Below are positions 1 through 11,556 of a stretch of DNA of 64,000 bases, piece after piece. Position 1 is the first letter of the stretch; each line of letters opens with the position of its first letter. Below the pieces are notes generated by a model. It had not been told where the DNA came from. It made no database searches and worked only from the letters and a program-made list of their open reading frames with translations. A program made the position numbers and the translations under genes. Origin of the DNA: Profftia sp020342455 (GTDB taxonomy: Bacteria; Pseudomonadota; Gammaproteobacteria; Enterobacterales; Enterobacteriaceae); the NCBI RefSeq assembly GCF_020342455.1, contig NZ_CP080506.1, positions 1 through 64,000 of the forward strand. Reading direction: 5' to 3'.

Positions 1-90
1 AAGATCAAGCTGAACGATTCCAAGAACAGGTTTATGCAAAAAATAAGGTAATTATAAAGCAGTATAATACAACATTGATACAATATACAC
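1..90 (+). pseudogene. Truncated, decayed second copy of lysS (inverted)
   Basis: Bases 1-43 are identical to the reverse complement of 712-754 inside the intact lysS gene and read DQAERFQEQVYAK on the plus strand. One A is then missing from the A-run. Similarity to lysS continues weakly for about 40 more bases, mostly as G-to-A and other AT-ward changes, before fading. The copy enters from outside the window, so its full length is unknown. Two origins are possible: a dying lysU-type paralogue or an inverted duplication of lysS. The exact 43-base match beside a decayed tail suggests recent gene conversion, a partial duplication, or an assembly edge effect. Confidence 0.6.
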
Positions 91-536
91 TTTTAATTTT
101 AATTGATTTTGAATGGATTATATATTACTAATTTTAGATTAGGAGTACTAAAATATAGTTAATTTAAAATTATATAATAGAGCTATGAATAGTAATTCTT
201 ATATAATAGTTAAATACTCAAATATTTAGTACTTCACTATTATATAATTTAATAAAACATTGTAATACTCTACAATATATGTTCTACACTAAATTAAAAA
301 TTAATATAATCTCAATATTTAATAATAAAACTATAATGTATTATTAATTTTAAAGTTGAATACTATTAAAATAGTATTTTAAGTTAAAAATAAAAATATA
401 ATATTAAATTAAATTTAAAATTTAATAGATATTATAATAAATAACAATATTTTTTAAATAGAGAATTTCTAAAATTAATTAAAGAAAAAATTAGATAAAA
501 TATACAATTAGAATTATATAATATATAAAATTAATT
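91..536. other. Gene-free AT-rich spacer
   Basis: Almost only A and T. No open reading frame, RNA gene or convincing promoter was seen. A 14-base AT palindrome at 526-539 overlaps the stop codon of lysS and could act weakly as a transcript end, but such palindromes are expected by chance at this composition. Confidence 0.6.
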
Positions 537-2054
537 TTATTTAATAGGATTCATAGCAGGAAATAAAATTACATCTCGGATAGTATTACTGTTAGTAAAT
601 AACATAATCATACGGTCAATACCAATACCTAAACCAGCTGTTGGTGGTAAACCATATTCTAGAGCAATTATATAATCTTCATCATATAACATTGCCTCAT
701 CATCACCTTGTTTTTTTGCATAAACCTGTTCTTGGAATCGTTCAGCTTGATCTTCTGCATCGTTTAGCTCAGAGAATCCATTACCAATTTCACGACCGCC
801 AATAAATAATTCAAAACGGTCAGTAATGCATGGATTTTTATCATTACGACGTGCAAGGGGGGAAACTTCTAATGGATATTCAGTTATAAAAGTTGGCTGA
901 ATTAATTTTTTTTCTGTAGTTTCGTTAAATATTTCACACTGAATACGACCTAATCCCCAATTATCCTCAATTTTAATATTGAGATATTTAGCAAATTTAG
1001 TAACTTTATCTAAATTCTCTAAATCCTCTATAGTAATATCTGGACAATAGAGATTAATAGCCTCTTTTATTGTCATTTTTGTAAAAGGATTATTAAAATT
1101 TAAAAACTGATTACCATATTTAACAATACTACTACCTAGAACTTCTTGAGTTACAGTACGAAACATATTTTCAGTTAAGACTATTAAGTCCTTATAATCA
1201 GCGTAAGCTATATACATTTCCATCATAGTAAATTCTGGATTATGTCGAGAAGATATTCCTTCATTACGGAAATTACGATTAATTTCAAATATACGTTCAA
1301 AACCACCTACAACTAAACGTTTTAAATATAACTCTGGCGCTATACGTAAATACATATCCATATCTAATGTATTATGATGAGTAACGAAAGGACGTGCAGA
1401 AGCTCCTCCAGGGATTACTTGCATCATAGGTGTTTCCACCTCTATAAAATCTTTTTTCATCATAAAACTACGAATAGCTGCTAATGTTTTAGATCTAATT
1501 AAAAAGTTTTTACGAGAATCTTTGTTAGCGATCAGATCTAGATAACGTTGGCGGCAACGAATTTCCTGGTCTACTAATCCGTGAAACTTATTTGGAAGAG
1601 GTCGTAAGGCCTTAGTTAACAAACGAATACAAGTACAATGAATCGATAACTCACCAGTTTTAGTACGAAAAACTATTCCACGCGCGCCAATAATATCTCC
1701 TAAATCCCATTTTTTAAACTGGTGATTATATAGACCTTCTTTGAGATTATCACATGCAATATATAGTTGTATATACCCCCCCATATCTTGTAGAGTTACG
1801 AAAGAAGCTTTCCCCATAATACGTCTAGTCATAATACGACCAGCAACAGATACTTCAATATTAAGATCTTTAAGTTCTGTTGAATTTTTTTTATCATATA
1901 AAGTATGTAATTTATCCGAGAGAGAATCACGACGAAAATCATTAGGGTAAGCTATTCCTTCTTGACGTAATATTAATAGTTTTTTACGACGTAACTGTAT
2001 CTCATTTTTAAAATCAAGTACCTTCTTAGCACCTTGTAATTCTTGTTTAGACAT
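537..2054 (-). CDS. lysS: Lysine--tRNA ligase, class II
   Basis: Charges tRNA-Lys with lysine in the cytoplasm. The 505 residues equal the usual enterobacterial length. The N-terminal OB-fold anticodon-binding domain (about residues 60-150) is followed by the class II catalytic domain. Motif 2 is visible as FRNEGISSRHNPEFTMMEMY and motif 3 as GLGIGIDRMIMLF near the C-terminus. The start MSKQE matches the family, with a weak GAG ribosome site overlapping the stop of prfB nine bases upstream, so the two genes are very probably co-transcribed as in E. coli. A C7 run near 1776 encodes Gly-Gly. An inverted fragment of this gene lies at the window start. Confidence 0.97.
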   Translation of the reverse strand: MSKQELQGAKKVLDFKNEIQLRRKKLLILRQEGIAYPNDFRRDSLSDKLHTLYDKKNSTELKDLNIEVSVAGRIMTRRIMGKASFVTLQDMGGYIQLYIACDNLKEGLYNHQFKKWDLGDIIGARGIVFRTKTGELSIHCTCIRLLTKALRPLPNKFHGLVDQEIRCRQRYLDLIANKDSRKNFLIRSKTLAAIRSFMMKKDFIEVETPMMQVIPGGASARPFVTHHNTLDMDMYLRIAPELYLKRLVVGGFERIFEINRNFRNEGISSRHNPEFTMMEMYIAYADYKDLIVLTENMFRTVTQEVLGSSIVKYGNQFLNFNNPFTKMTIKEAINLYCPDITIEDLENLDKVTKFAKYLNIKIEDNWGLGRIQCEIFNETTEKKLIQPTFITEYPLEVSPLARRNDKNPCITDRFELFIGGREIGNGFSELNDAEDQAERFQEQVYAKKQGDDEAMLYDEDYIIALEYGLPPTAGLGIGIDRMIMLFTNSNTIRDVILFPAMNPIK

Positions 2055-2063
2055 ATTATTTTC

Positions 2064-3162
2064 TCATAACCCGGCTTTTAAACTTGACTCAATAAAGATA
2101 TCTAAATTACCATCTAATACACTCTGTATATTTCGTGTTTCCACACCAGTACGTAAATCTTTTATACGAGCATCATCCAATATATAAGAACGGATCTGAC
2201 TCCCCCAGCCTATATTAGCTTTATTATTTTCTATCACTTGTTTCTCAATATTTTTTCTTTGTCTTTCACACTCATATAATTTAGCTTTAAGCTGACGCAT
2301 TGCTTGCTCTTTATTTTTATGTTGAGAGCGATTATTCTGACACTGTGTCATAATATTTGTAGGGATATGAATAATACGTACTGCGGATTCTGTACGATTA
2401 ACATGCTGTCCCCCTGCACCAGAGGCTCTATATACATCAATACGCAAATCTGCTGCATTGAGCTCAATATTATTATTATCAGTTACTACTGGGTAGACAA
2501 AAGCAGAGCTAAACGAAGTATGACGGCGACGAGAGGAATCAAAGGGACTCTTACGAACTAAACGGTGTACTCCAGTTTCAGTACGAAACCAACCATATGA
2601 ATAGTTACCGGATACCTTTACAGTAGCAGACTTTAGGCCAGTAACTTCACCATATGACTCTTCAAGAATTTTAGTTTTAAAATTTTTAGTATCTGCCCAA
2701 CGCAAAAACATACGCAACAGCATTGCTGCCCAATCCTGGGCTTCTATTCCACCTGACCCCGCTTGAATATCTATATAACAATCATAACTATCATACTTAC
2801 CGGAAAACATACGATTAAATTCTAACTGTAGTAATTTATATTCTAACTGCTTTAGGTTAACTGTAACGTCATGAAATACATCTTTGTTATCATCTTCGAC
2901 AGCTAACTCTAACAAAGCTGAAATATCATACAGATCCTGAGTTATTTGACTTAAAGTATGCACAATATATTCTAAAAAAGCAGACTCTTTAGTAAGATCT
3001 TTTACTCTCTTTGGTTGATTCCAAATATATAGCTGTTCAAGCTCAGTTTTTAATTCTTCTAGACGTTCTTTCTTTACATGATAATCAAAAACACCTTCTA
3101 AGGACTTCTGTCCGTTTAGACAAATCCTGAATACGACTTCTTATTGAATTTATTTCAAACAT
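2064..3162 (-). CDS. prfB: Peptide chain release factor 2 (programmed +1 frameshift)
   Basis: RF2 recognises UGA and UAA and triggers release of the finished protein. The plain open frame starts only at 2963, but the true gene starts at ATG 3162 (MFEINSIRSRIQDL). It reads 25 codons to an in-frame TGA at 3087-3085, then continues in the +1 frame as DYHVKKERLEEL. The joined protein has 365 residues, the standard length. The SPF stop-recognition tripeptide (RKSPFDS) and the GGQ catalytic motif (SGAGGQHVNRTESAVR) are present. No strong ribosome site is seen before the ATG. recJ, which precedes prfB in E. coli, is absent. Expression is probably autoregulated by the frameshift. Confidence 0.95.
3085..3099 (-). 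promoter_or_regulatory. Programmed +1 frameshift site of prfB
   Basis: The mRNA reads AGAAGG-UGU-UUU-UGA-U. An internal Shine-Dalgarno-like AGAAGG lies three bases before the slippery codon, which is followed directly by the UGA at codon 26. This is the E. coli layout (AGGGGG-UAU-CUU-UGA-C) with CUU replaced by UUU, which can re-pair after slipping into UUU. The base after UGA is U instead of C; as I recall, UGAC is the weakest stop context, so termination may be somewhat stronger here. Low RF2 favours the shift, giving feedback control. Confidence 0.9.
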
Positions 3163-6100
3163 ATTTTATACATTCATTAAGTGTATAAAGAAAGTACTAT
3201 TACCTATAATAGTAGTAGGGATCGTTAAAACAAAAAAGTAGTACATAAAAATTATTAACTATATCTAATATAAAATAATATCAATATTTTATTTCAAGTA
3301 TCTTACTTATTCAGAGAGAAGGTGATACATATACAAATGTATATTGTCTATTATAATAGACCTATTACTATGATTATTACTATAAATATAGTATTTAAAT
3401 ACTATAACATTTTTTAATAACTTAGTTTAATAAATATTATATATAACCTAATTTTTTTATTTTAATTTTTTATATAATAAATATATAAATATTTTATATA
3501 AGACAGCTAAAAATTAAAATACTAATTTACTACTGTGAAGTTTTAAACTTATGATTAAAAATATAATTTTATCATTAATTAAAAAAATATTCAAGAGAAT
3601 AAATTATAAATTTTTATAAATTAGATAATTACATTTAAAGTAATAAATTTTACTTTTACCTCTTAGGTATATATACATTATCTTTAACTCTTAAATTATG
3701 AAGTAATATAAATATTTTTTAGTACTAACATCTAGTATTAGATATATGAATCTTATATTATATAATAAATAATATTTTTTCGTAATTTTTTCTTTTCTTT
3801 ATCTAAAATTTTCAGTATTTTTTAATAATTAAATGATATAAAAAATAATCTATTACATGTAGGTATTTTTATAGAATATTTACTGTATACGATAAATTCT
3901 TCAGTACGTCTTTTTGTATAAAAATTGATAGATAATTACTTTTAATGAATAATTAAATACTATTTAATAGCTATTATGAAAATATCACTATTTTAGCTTA
4001 TTTAGCTAAACAATACTACACCCTAAATTAAATTTAATTAATATTACATGCATTACCTCTTAATAAGATATGCATGTATTTAAATTTAATAAATCAAGTT
4101 TTAATTAAGTAGTGAGAATAATTATTCTTGCTAAATTTATTTGGATATGATTTTCAATATTATTATTTAATTTTAAAATACCTTATTTGAGAAATAAGTT
4201 CTTAACTTTTAAATAAAAGTTTAATGATATAATTTTAATTATATTAAGGAAATATTCCTTTAAAAACTATTATAGAATAATATCATTAATTTTTATATAA
4301 AATATATAAAAATTAATGATAATGTTAAAAATTAGATATTTTAAGATTAGTATCTTAATTAAATTTCATATTAGTATATTAGTTATTAAACTATATGATT
4401 ATTTGAGTAATATATGATATAATATTTATTAATATATTACTGAAACTATATAAAACACATGAAGTTTAACAATACTATTGGATCTTATTTTTGATAAAAT
4501 ATCTTATAATATAACACTAATAAATTAAAATTTTATATTTAGTAAAATAAAAATAATTTTATTTATTCTGCTATTAAATATTTTTTACAACTTTATAGTC
4601 CTTACAAACTATAAGTATTTATTAATCAATAAATTATTTTTAAAGTGTAGTGCATTAAAAACAAACATTGTATATATATAATGTTTGTAGGAACAAAATA
4701 TATAGTAAATATAGATGATAATTTAAATTGTACCATATTTGGGTATACTGAAAAAAATACATTTTATAAAGTTTATATATATTTATTTATATATTGTTAA
4801 TACTAAATTAAAAATAATATAGATATTTATCTAATTGGACTATTTTAATAATTTAAAAATTAAGATAAGTAATGTAGTTAGTAAAAAAAATATTTTAATA
4901 ATTAATATAATATTATACATATATCTAATATATTATATTATTTTAAATATCCTATAAGATATTAAAAATTTTTTCCTAAAAATGCTTCGTAGTTCATTCG
5001 TTTAACTTATTAATCTAAATAAAATTTTAACTGAGCAACGTTTTCTCAAAATTAGTATAACTAAGATATTATCTTATATGTAAGATACTCACAATAAAAC
5101 GTATAAGTATAATATTAAATCTATTTTTACATTTCAATAATATATTAGTAACTTTTTTTAGAAACTATCTATACCACTTTTACTACACATAAATATTATT
5201 ATAGCTTTAGTATTTCTTTTTATATATAATGTTTTATATAAAAATACAATAACATTCACTATAATAACCCCCCCATGTATACTTAATAGTATGATCAATC
5301 TGTATTACTTTTGTTTGTAATGCATTACTGAAATAATATATATCACAACATATTAAAATCCTATTTGTTATTAAGTAATATTTCAATTAATAATAAACAA
5401 CTTTAAAATAGGATTGTTATAATCCTAGATTAAATTTACTTGAATAAATAAAATACCTAATATTATGATAGTAAGATTGTATCTTTTCCAATAATATAAC
5501 CTTTATTAAATCCTGGTGTATTAATATCAAGAAACTTAGTATTAATTTTCTATAAAATTATGATAACTTCTTTAATAAATTGGCGTATATGCTTTTAGCA
5601 TAAAATATATTATATATACCGAACTAAGAAACATCATACTAGTAAAATACCATAAAAAATATATATTTTTAAAAATTAAATTTTTTTATAAAGATAAAAA
5701 CATATCCTGTAAAATTTAGTTTTTGAATATTATTCAAAATAATATTCTATATAAATAAAACTACAAATATAATCAATAAATAAAATTCAATAATGTGATG
5801 ATAGGTTCTTGGCTCTATATTTTTAAAATCTTATTTTCAGTTATAATATTTTTTAAAATGACTTATGTAGTCTTTATTTTATTAAAAATAATTTAAAAAT
5901 AATAATCATTAATAAAATAAAATAATCTATTTTAGATTCTATCTAATAGAACAAAATCTTATTTTTAAGATATAACATATTTTATAATTAATAAAAGTTA
6001 TTATATCTAATATTATAAATTAAATATAGTATTAAATATAAGAATAACCGTATTGATATAATAACTTAATATAATAATAGGTTTAATTATGAATTAATAA

Positions 6101-8115
6101 AAAAAATTTATATCTATATTGTATATATACAAAATTATTTTTATATAAGATTTAAATTATATTTTTTTAATAAAACACTATAATGTAGTTACATTATCAA
6201 AAAAAATATTTCTTTAAAAACCGCATGAAATAAAAATAAACATCAATAAAAATTTTCACTCTTATAATTCTTAATATATTAGTATTACTATACTGATATA
6301 ACTAGTATAAAAATCTATCTATTGTAGAATAATGTCTGTAAATTAATAGTGCGTAATCTTATTGTACATTATAAGTGAAAAAATTCTGAATATAATTTAA
6401 AAATTAGTTAACCAGTAATTATTTCATTAATGATTAATTAATATTAAAAGATTTTATCTTAAGATAAAATGACCTTAGTTTTTAATAAATTTATTTATTC
6501 TTATATATTTAATATTAAGGTAGTTCAATTCTTAAAGACATAATACAAAATTACTTTTTATTTTTATATAATATTTTATATATGTTATTATCTCACCATA
6601 TTAGTAATGATCATGAGTCATTAAAGCGGTATTTATCTAAATATTTAGATACGTGAGGTATTACACTCTATAATATAGGCAAAATATAATGATAATTATA
6701 AAACATGAATATATTAAATATTTTTAAATATTTTTAGGTAGTGACTTTTATAAAAAATACTCTTACACTAAAAAATATAAACTAGATATTATCTACTCTA
6801 AATAATGAATTATTATAGAGTAATCTCTTATTATTAAGTATATTTATATTTATTTAAAGATAACGAGTAAGAACAATTCTAATATAAATACAAACTAGTA
6901 ATACTACATTTTAATAATATAATATATTTAGTTTACTAGATATTTATTCATAGTTATATAACTATACTAGAAATATTTACTAATAGTAATATTTTATCTT
7001 ATACATTGTACGATGTATAACATTTTTCTATACCAGAAATCTTCTCTTTATAGTTAAACTGTTTATAAAAATAATTTAAAATATTACAGTATTGTACATC
7101 TTTAATCTTACTGAGATATTTCCAAGATCATACATGACTTATATTAATAAAATATCATAAATATATATTCATATTAGTTAATGTATAAATAAGCAGGTAT
7201 GCTCTATTTATATTATTTTATAATTTTAAATATATTTATATATATTATTTATTCATTTTAAGTAAAAATATTCAAATTAATATTAATCACTATATTTTAT
7301 TCTTATATATATTTTATTAACAAATTAATTAATAAAATTATTATTTAAATATAATTAATAATTTATTGAAAATTATTAGCTAACTATAATCTATTTATTA
7401 ACAGATGAAATATAATTCATCTTGTATTATACTAATTTGTAATTAAAAGATTATAAAATAACTAACCTGCCGTTAACATAATTAATAAAATATATTATTT
7501 TCTTTATAACTACCGCACTAATATTTAATTTAGGGGATAATATAATAAATGGATCTTCATGTAATTAAATATTATATAAAAAGTCATTCTTATAATTATT
7601 TTTTTATATAAGTTACTAAATATTTAATCTAACATTAAAAACAATATACACTATATAGTTTGATAATACTAACTCAAATAAGATACTTATAATGATGTAG
7701 CAAAAAATTTAAATAATATTCCATGATTGATTAAATAAACTAACAATTTTATTATGATTAAATTATTGTACAACTTATAATACTAATATCTATATTATAT
7801 ATAATAAATACCATAGCTTAATACCGCTACATTATAATTTTTTGATTATAATCATTTTTATATAAATAATCTATAAAGATTAAAATATATTATTTAATTT
7901 TTATTTGCTTTTGATAGAGTAAAAACAACATCATTACAATTATTATTGTAATAATATATCCTATATAAGTAAACATAAAATTAGCTACAATATATTAAAT
8001 TTTATTTTACTTATTAGATGCTTGAAAAAATATAAGGACTAGAAGTTTTTATTTTAAACTTTTTACATATAGTGAAATATACTTCATTTAATATTTTAAA
8101 ATATGGATATACTAG
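3163..8115. other. 5-kb gene-free AT-rich region
   Basis: No gene, RNA or readable pseudogene was recognised on either strand. In E. coli recJ sits directly upstream of prfB, so the left part is the expected slot of a lost recJ, but I could read no trace of it. It contains a 16-base palindrome (3346-3361), a perfect 19-bp hairpin (4281-4321), a 9-bp hairpin (4661-4688), a C7 run (near 5268-5274) and a 20-base palindrome (6451-6470). Everything else looks like neutral AT-rich decay. Confidence 0.6.
4281..4321. repeat. Perfect 19-bp inverted repeat, 3-base loop
   Basis: Arms 4281-4299 and 4303-4321 are exact complements around a 3-base loop. All pairs are A-T except one C-G. The nearest gene is more than 1 kb away (prfB start at 3162). 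It may be a fossil terminator, a product of template switching, or chance enriched by AT content. Confidence 0.7.
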
Positions 8116-9504
8116 ATGTTAAAGATCTTTAATACACTCACTGGTAAAAAAGAAGAATTTAAGCCCATTGATACTAATCAAGTAAGTATGTATGTTTGCG
8201 GAGTCACAATTTATGATCTCTGTCATATAGGTCACGGACGTACTTTTGTCTCTTTTGATATTATTGCACGTTACTTATGTTATTTAGGCTATAATCTCAA
8301 ATATGTGCGTAATGTAACTGATATAGATGATAAAATTATTAAACGTGCAATAGAAAGTAACGAGACTTGCAATCAACTAACACAACGCATGCTCATTGAA
8401 ATGCATAAAGACTTTGATGAGTTAAACATTATACGTATAGATATTGAACCAAAGGCAACTGATCATATTCCTGAAATAATTAAGATTATAGAAAAACTTA
8501 TTTTACGTAAACATGCATACATTGCTAGTAATGGCGACATAATGTTTTCTGTAAATAGCTATCCTAATTATGGTTTACTATCTCGTCAAAATCTTAAAAA
8601 ATTACAAATAGGTAAACGTGTAAAGATTATTGATATAAAACATAACCCCTTAGATTTCGTACTTTGGAAAATATCAGAATTAAATGAACCTCATTGGGAA
8701 TCTCCATGGGGGGCAGGACGTCCAGGATGGCATATTGAATGTTCAGCTATGACTTATAAACAACTAGGATCCCATTTTGACATACATGGGGGTGGTGCAG
8801 ACTTAATGTTTCCCCATCATGATAACGAAATTGCCCAGTCTAGTTGTGCCCATGATGGTCCTCATGTAAACTACTGGATTCATTCTGGTATGGTAATTAT
8901 CGATCGAGAAAAAATGTCTAAATCATTAGGTAATCACTTTACTATCCGCGAAATTTTAAAAAATCACGATGGTGAGGAGTTGAGATACTTTCTACTGTCT
9001 AGTCATTATCGTAGTCAACTAAACTATAGTCCATATAATCTTAAGCATGCCCGATTAGCTCTAGAACGTCTATATACTGCACTACAAGGCACAGATCCTA
9101 ATGTTAAACCAGAAAAAGATGGTGGATGTTTTGAAAAACAATTCCGCGAAGCTATGGATGATGATTTTAATACACCTAAAGCTTTTTCAATACTATTTGA
9201 TTTAGCAAGAGCAGTAAACCGCTTAAAATCATATGATATGACTCGTGCAAATGCAATGGCAGCTGAATTACGTAAGTTAGCAACTATCTTGGGGTTGTTA
9301 AAACAAGATCCAGAAATTTTTCTCAAAAAAATTATATATACCTATGATAATCAGTTTGCTTTAATCGAAAAAATGATTAAACAACGCCAGGATGCACGTA
9401 TAGCAAAAAAATGGGAAACAGCAGATTCAATACGAGATAAATTAAATGATTTAGGAATCATCCTTGAAGATAATTTCAAAAATACTACTTGGCGGGGTAA
9501 ATAA
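8116..9504 (+). CDS. cysS: Cysteine--tRNA ligase
   Basis: Charges tRNA-Cys with cysteine. At 462 residues it matches the E. coli enzyme (461). The class I signature HIGH is seen as LCHIGHGRT near residue 35, just after CGVT, whose Cys is a zinc ligand. The Zn-site region GWHIECSAM and HGGGADLMFPHHDNE are intact, and the KMSKS loop reads REKMSKSLGN near residue 270. The C-terminal DALR-type helical domain is complete. A G6 run near 8707 encodes part of SPWGAGRPGW. No convincing ribosome site is visible before the ATG, but the start matches the family (MLKIFNTLT). The gene stands alone between large gene-free stretches. Confidence 0.97.
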   Translation: MLKIFNTLTGKKEEFKPIDTNQVSMYVCGVTIYDLCHIGHGRTFVSFDIIARYLCYLGYNLKYVRNVTDIDDKIIKRAIESNETCNQLTQRMLIEMHKDFDELNIIRIDIEPKATDHIPEIIKIIEKLILRKHAYIASNGDIMFSVNSYPNYGLLSRQNLKKLQIGKRVKIIDIKHNPLDFVLWKISELNEPHWESPWGAGRPGWHIECSAMTYKQLGSHFDIHGGGADLMFPHHDNEIAQSSCAHDGPHVNYWIHSGMVIIDREKMSKSLGNHFTIREILKNHDGEELRYFLLSSHYRSQLNYSPYNLKHARLALERLYTALQGTDPNVKPEKDGGCFEKQFREAMDDDFNTPKAFSILFDLARAVNRLKSYDMTRANAMAAELRKLATILGLLKQDPEIFLKKIIYTYDNQFALIEKMIKQRQDARIAKKWETADSIRDKLNDLGIILEDNFKNTTWRGK

Positions 9505-10264
9505 TTTGTATTTTAAAATAAATTAAATATTAGCTAACAAAATTATAAAATAATTATATAAATACCCATTAATTAAGCTATATCTGTTTTTATATTTTAT
9601 TAAAGATTATTTTAGTAGTGAAACTATATGGATAGATTGTTATTTTTTAAAAAAATTTATATTATTTTGTATATTTTACTATCATTTAGTAAATTACTGA
9701 TGTAATTAATAAAAAAAATTTATTACTATTTATAATCAATTTATTTTAATAATTAAAAGTCTTTTTAATGGAAGATATAGGTTATATAAACTATAGCTAT
9801 ATTTTCTGCAAAATACTTATTTAATTAATTATAATCAGTATTAGTACAAAATACTAGAATTATATTATTAATTGTTTAATATAATCATTAGTAGTATAAG
9901 ATTACTTTTTATATTTCTAAGGGAAGATTACTATATATCTATATATAGATATATGGTAATCTATTAATATTTTTAATATAATGTACCTTACTCGATATGA
10001 TGATAATACTAGTATAATTACATATATTTAGAGAATTTCAATATTTTAAAAAAATATTTTATAAAATAATATAGTTAATACTTGAATTAACGATATTATT
10101 ATTACGATAATACTAAGGATAATATATCTAAAAAATAAAATTAATAATCTCTTTTAATCTTTATTAATTATTTAAGAGATATATATTATTATTATAATAA
10201 CTTAATTAAATCTATATTTTATATCAATACATAACGTAATATTATCATTAATTTTTAAATTTTT
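9505..10264. other. Gene-free AT-rich spacer with one hairpin
   Basis: No gene recognised. The only structured element is the 16-bp inverted repeat at 9925-9962. The segment between cysS and the tRNA is otherwise featureless AT-rich sequence. Confidence 0.6.
9925..9962. repeat. 16-bp inverted repeat downstream of cysS
   Basis: Arms 9925-9940 and 9947-9962 pair over 16 bp with a single T-G wobble and a 6-base loop. It lies about 420 bases beyond the cysS stop, far for a terminator of that gene, and no T-run follows. It may be a distal transcript end or a fossil. Confidence 0.55.
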
Positions 10265-10337
10265 TGGAGTTAAGCGGGATCGAACCGCTGACCTCTTACA
10301 TGCCATGCAAGCGCTCTTCCATCTGAGCTATAACCCC
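10265..10337 (-). tRNA. tRNA-Ala (anticodon GGC)
   Basis: The reverse strand folds as a complete 73-nt cloverleaf. The acceptor stem is GGGGTTA/TAACTCC with one G-T pair and discriminator A. The D-arm follows as TAGCTCAGATGGAAGAGC. The anticodon stem CTTGC/GTAAG encloses the loop ATGGCAT, giving anticodon GGC, and the T-arm contains GGTTCGATCC. It closely resembles the E. coli alaW/alaX tRNA. The 3' CCA is not encoded (the discriminator is followed by A residues), so CCA must be added by the nucleotidyltransferase. It is the only tRNA found in the window and stands alone. The acceptor G3-U70 pair, the alanine identity signal, is present. Confidence 0.97.
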
Positions 10338-10346
10338 AGAAAAATA

Positions 10347-10375
10347 TTAGTATTCCAAAAATTAAATAAGAACAA
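10347..10375 (-). promoter_or_regulatory. Sigma-70-type promoter of the tRNA-Ala gene
   Basis: On the minus strand a -35 box TTGTTC (10375-10370) and a -10 box TACTAA followed by T (10352-10347) are separated by exactly 17 bases. The -10 box ends 9 bases before the tRNA 5' end, so the transcript would start just ahead of the mature tRNA. Spacing and position fit well, but AT-rich DNA makes -10 boxes common. Confidence 0.55.
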
Positions 10376-10387
10376 TCTACTGCGCTA

Positions 10388-10437
10388 TAACACACTTTAT
10401 TAAAAAAGCATTACGTTTTTATTAATAAAGTGTGTTA
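10388..10437. repeat. Perfect 16-bp inverted repeat upstream of the tRNA promoter
   Basis: Arms 10388-10403 and 10422-10437 (TAACACACTTTATTAA and its complement) are exact. The inner bases add a further A/T-paired stretch, leaving a short loop. It sits 13 bases upstream of the -35 box of the tRNA-Ala promoter. Possible roles are insulating the tRNA from upstream transcription, ending a transcript now lost, or a fossil. Confidence 0.7.
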
Positions 10438-11556
10438 AAATACTCTTCTATAAAGAGCGATATCATCTATAACTAAAGTATTATTTATTTAAAAATATCT
10501 ACGATTACTACCATAGATAAATAAGCTTATATATTCAAATAAATAATTGCTTTATGTAAAAAATATATTTAAAATTATCTTCTTTATTATAAGAAGTTAT
10601 TATATCAACAATAAATAAATAATAAGAATTATATAGTATTTAATATATTTATGTAGACTATAGTAACATATGTTACATAACATAAAAAGAGTAATTATAA
10701 AGAATTAAACAAGATACTAATGTATTTTTATATTTAACTATTTAAGTATATTTACTTTATAAAAGTAGTATTTATACAGTCTTAGTAACTCAATATCATA
10801 AAGAATATATTACTAATTATTATCTATATTTCATTTTAGATTAAGACCGTATCTATACTTAGAATAATACTTGTATAAAAACTCAATAAATATTTACTAA
10901 TAAAAAATAAATAAATAAATACTAATAACTATTAAATACATGGACTTTAATGCATAAAAATATATTTTAAATTAAAACTATAAACTTCTATAAACTAGTA
11001 AATAAATATAGTGTAATAAATTATTTAAGAATAACAATACCAAACATACTCTCTTAATAATCCTCTATATATTGAGTTTTATATCTTACAATTAGTTTAA
11101 TAATAATATTTTATAAAAATATCTACTTAATTTGTTGTATAACATAAGAGATTCTATCTTTTAATAATTTACATTAATTATGTATATAAAAATCCTTATA
11201 GTTAATATATAATTAATAATCAACATATGACTTACTTACTTTAAAAACATTAAAATATTAAAATAATTACGATTTTGTATCGTAATTCGTACAAAATTAA
11301 GAAACAATAAATTTATTGAATAAATTTTAGTAAATAATTATAGTATTTAGGATTAATAGAGTTAGATACTTATCTCTATATTCAAATAAATAAATTAAAA
11401 TAATACACAGTGTATAATTATATTATTATATTAAATAATATAGTATTCAAAATATCTATAAAATACTCTTATAAAACTTAAATTATAAACTTTAATATTT
11501 TTTGTTACGTGAGGAATTTTAATATATATAAAAATTAACGCTGTTTATCTGTTTAT
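10438..11556. other. Gene-free region at the expected cadA position
   Basis: This segment lies downstream of the CadB-like gene, where cadA (lysine decarboxylase) sits in the enterobacterial cadBA operon. I could read no cadA remnant, and at about 1.1 kb it is shorter than a cadA gene (about 2.1 kb). It is otherwise featureless AT-rich sequence. Confidence 0.55.

Noticed and set aside
1741..1950. Open frames antisense to lysS, prfB, cysS, mreB, tldD, yhdP, metG and cycA
   Set aside because: They are shadows of strongly recognised genes on the other strand and have no independent support.
6451..6470. Perfect 20-base palindrome as an operator
   Set aside because: Nearly pure AT, no gene within 1.5 kb, and such palindromes are frequent at this composition.
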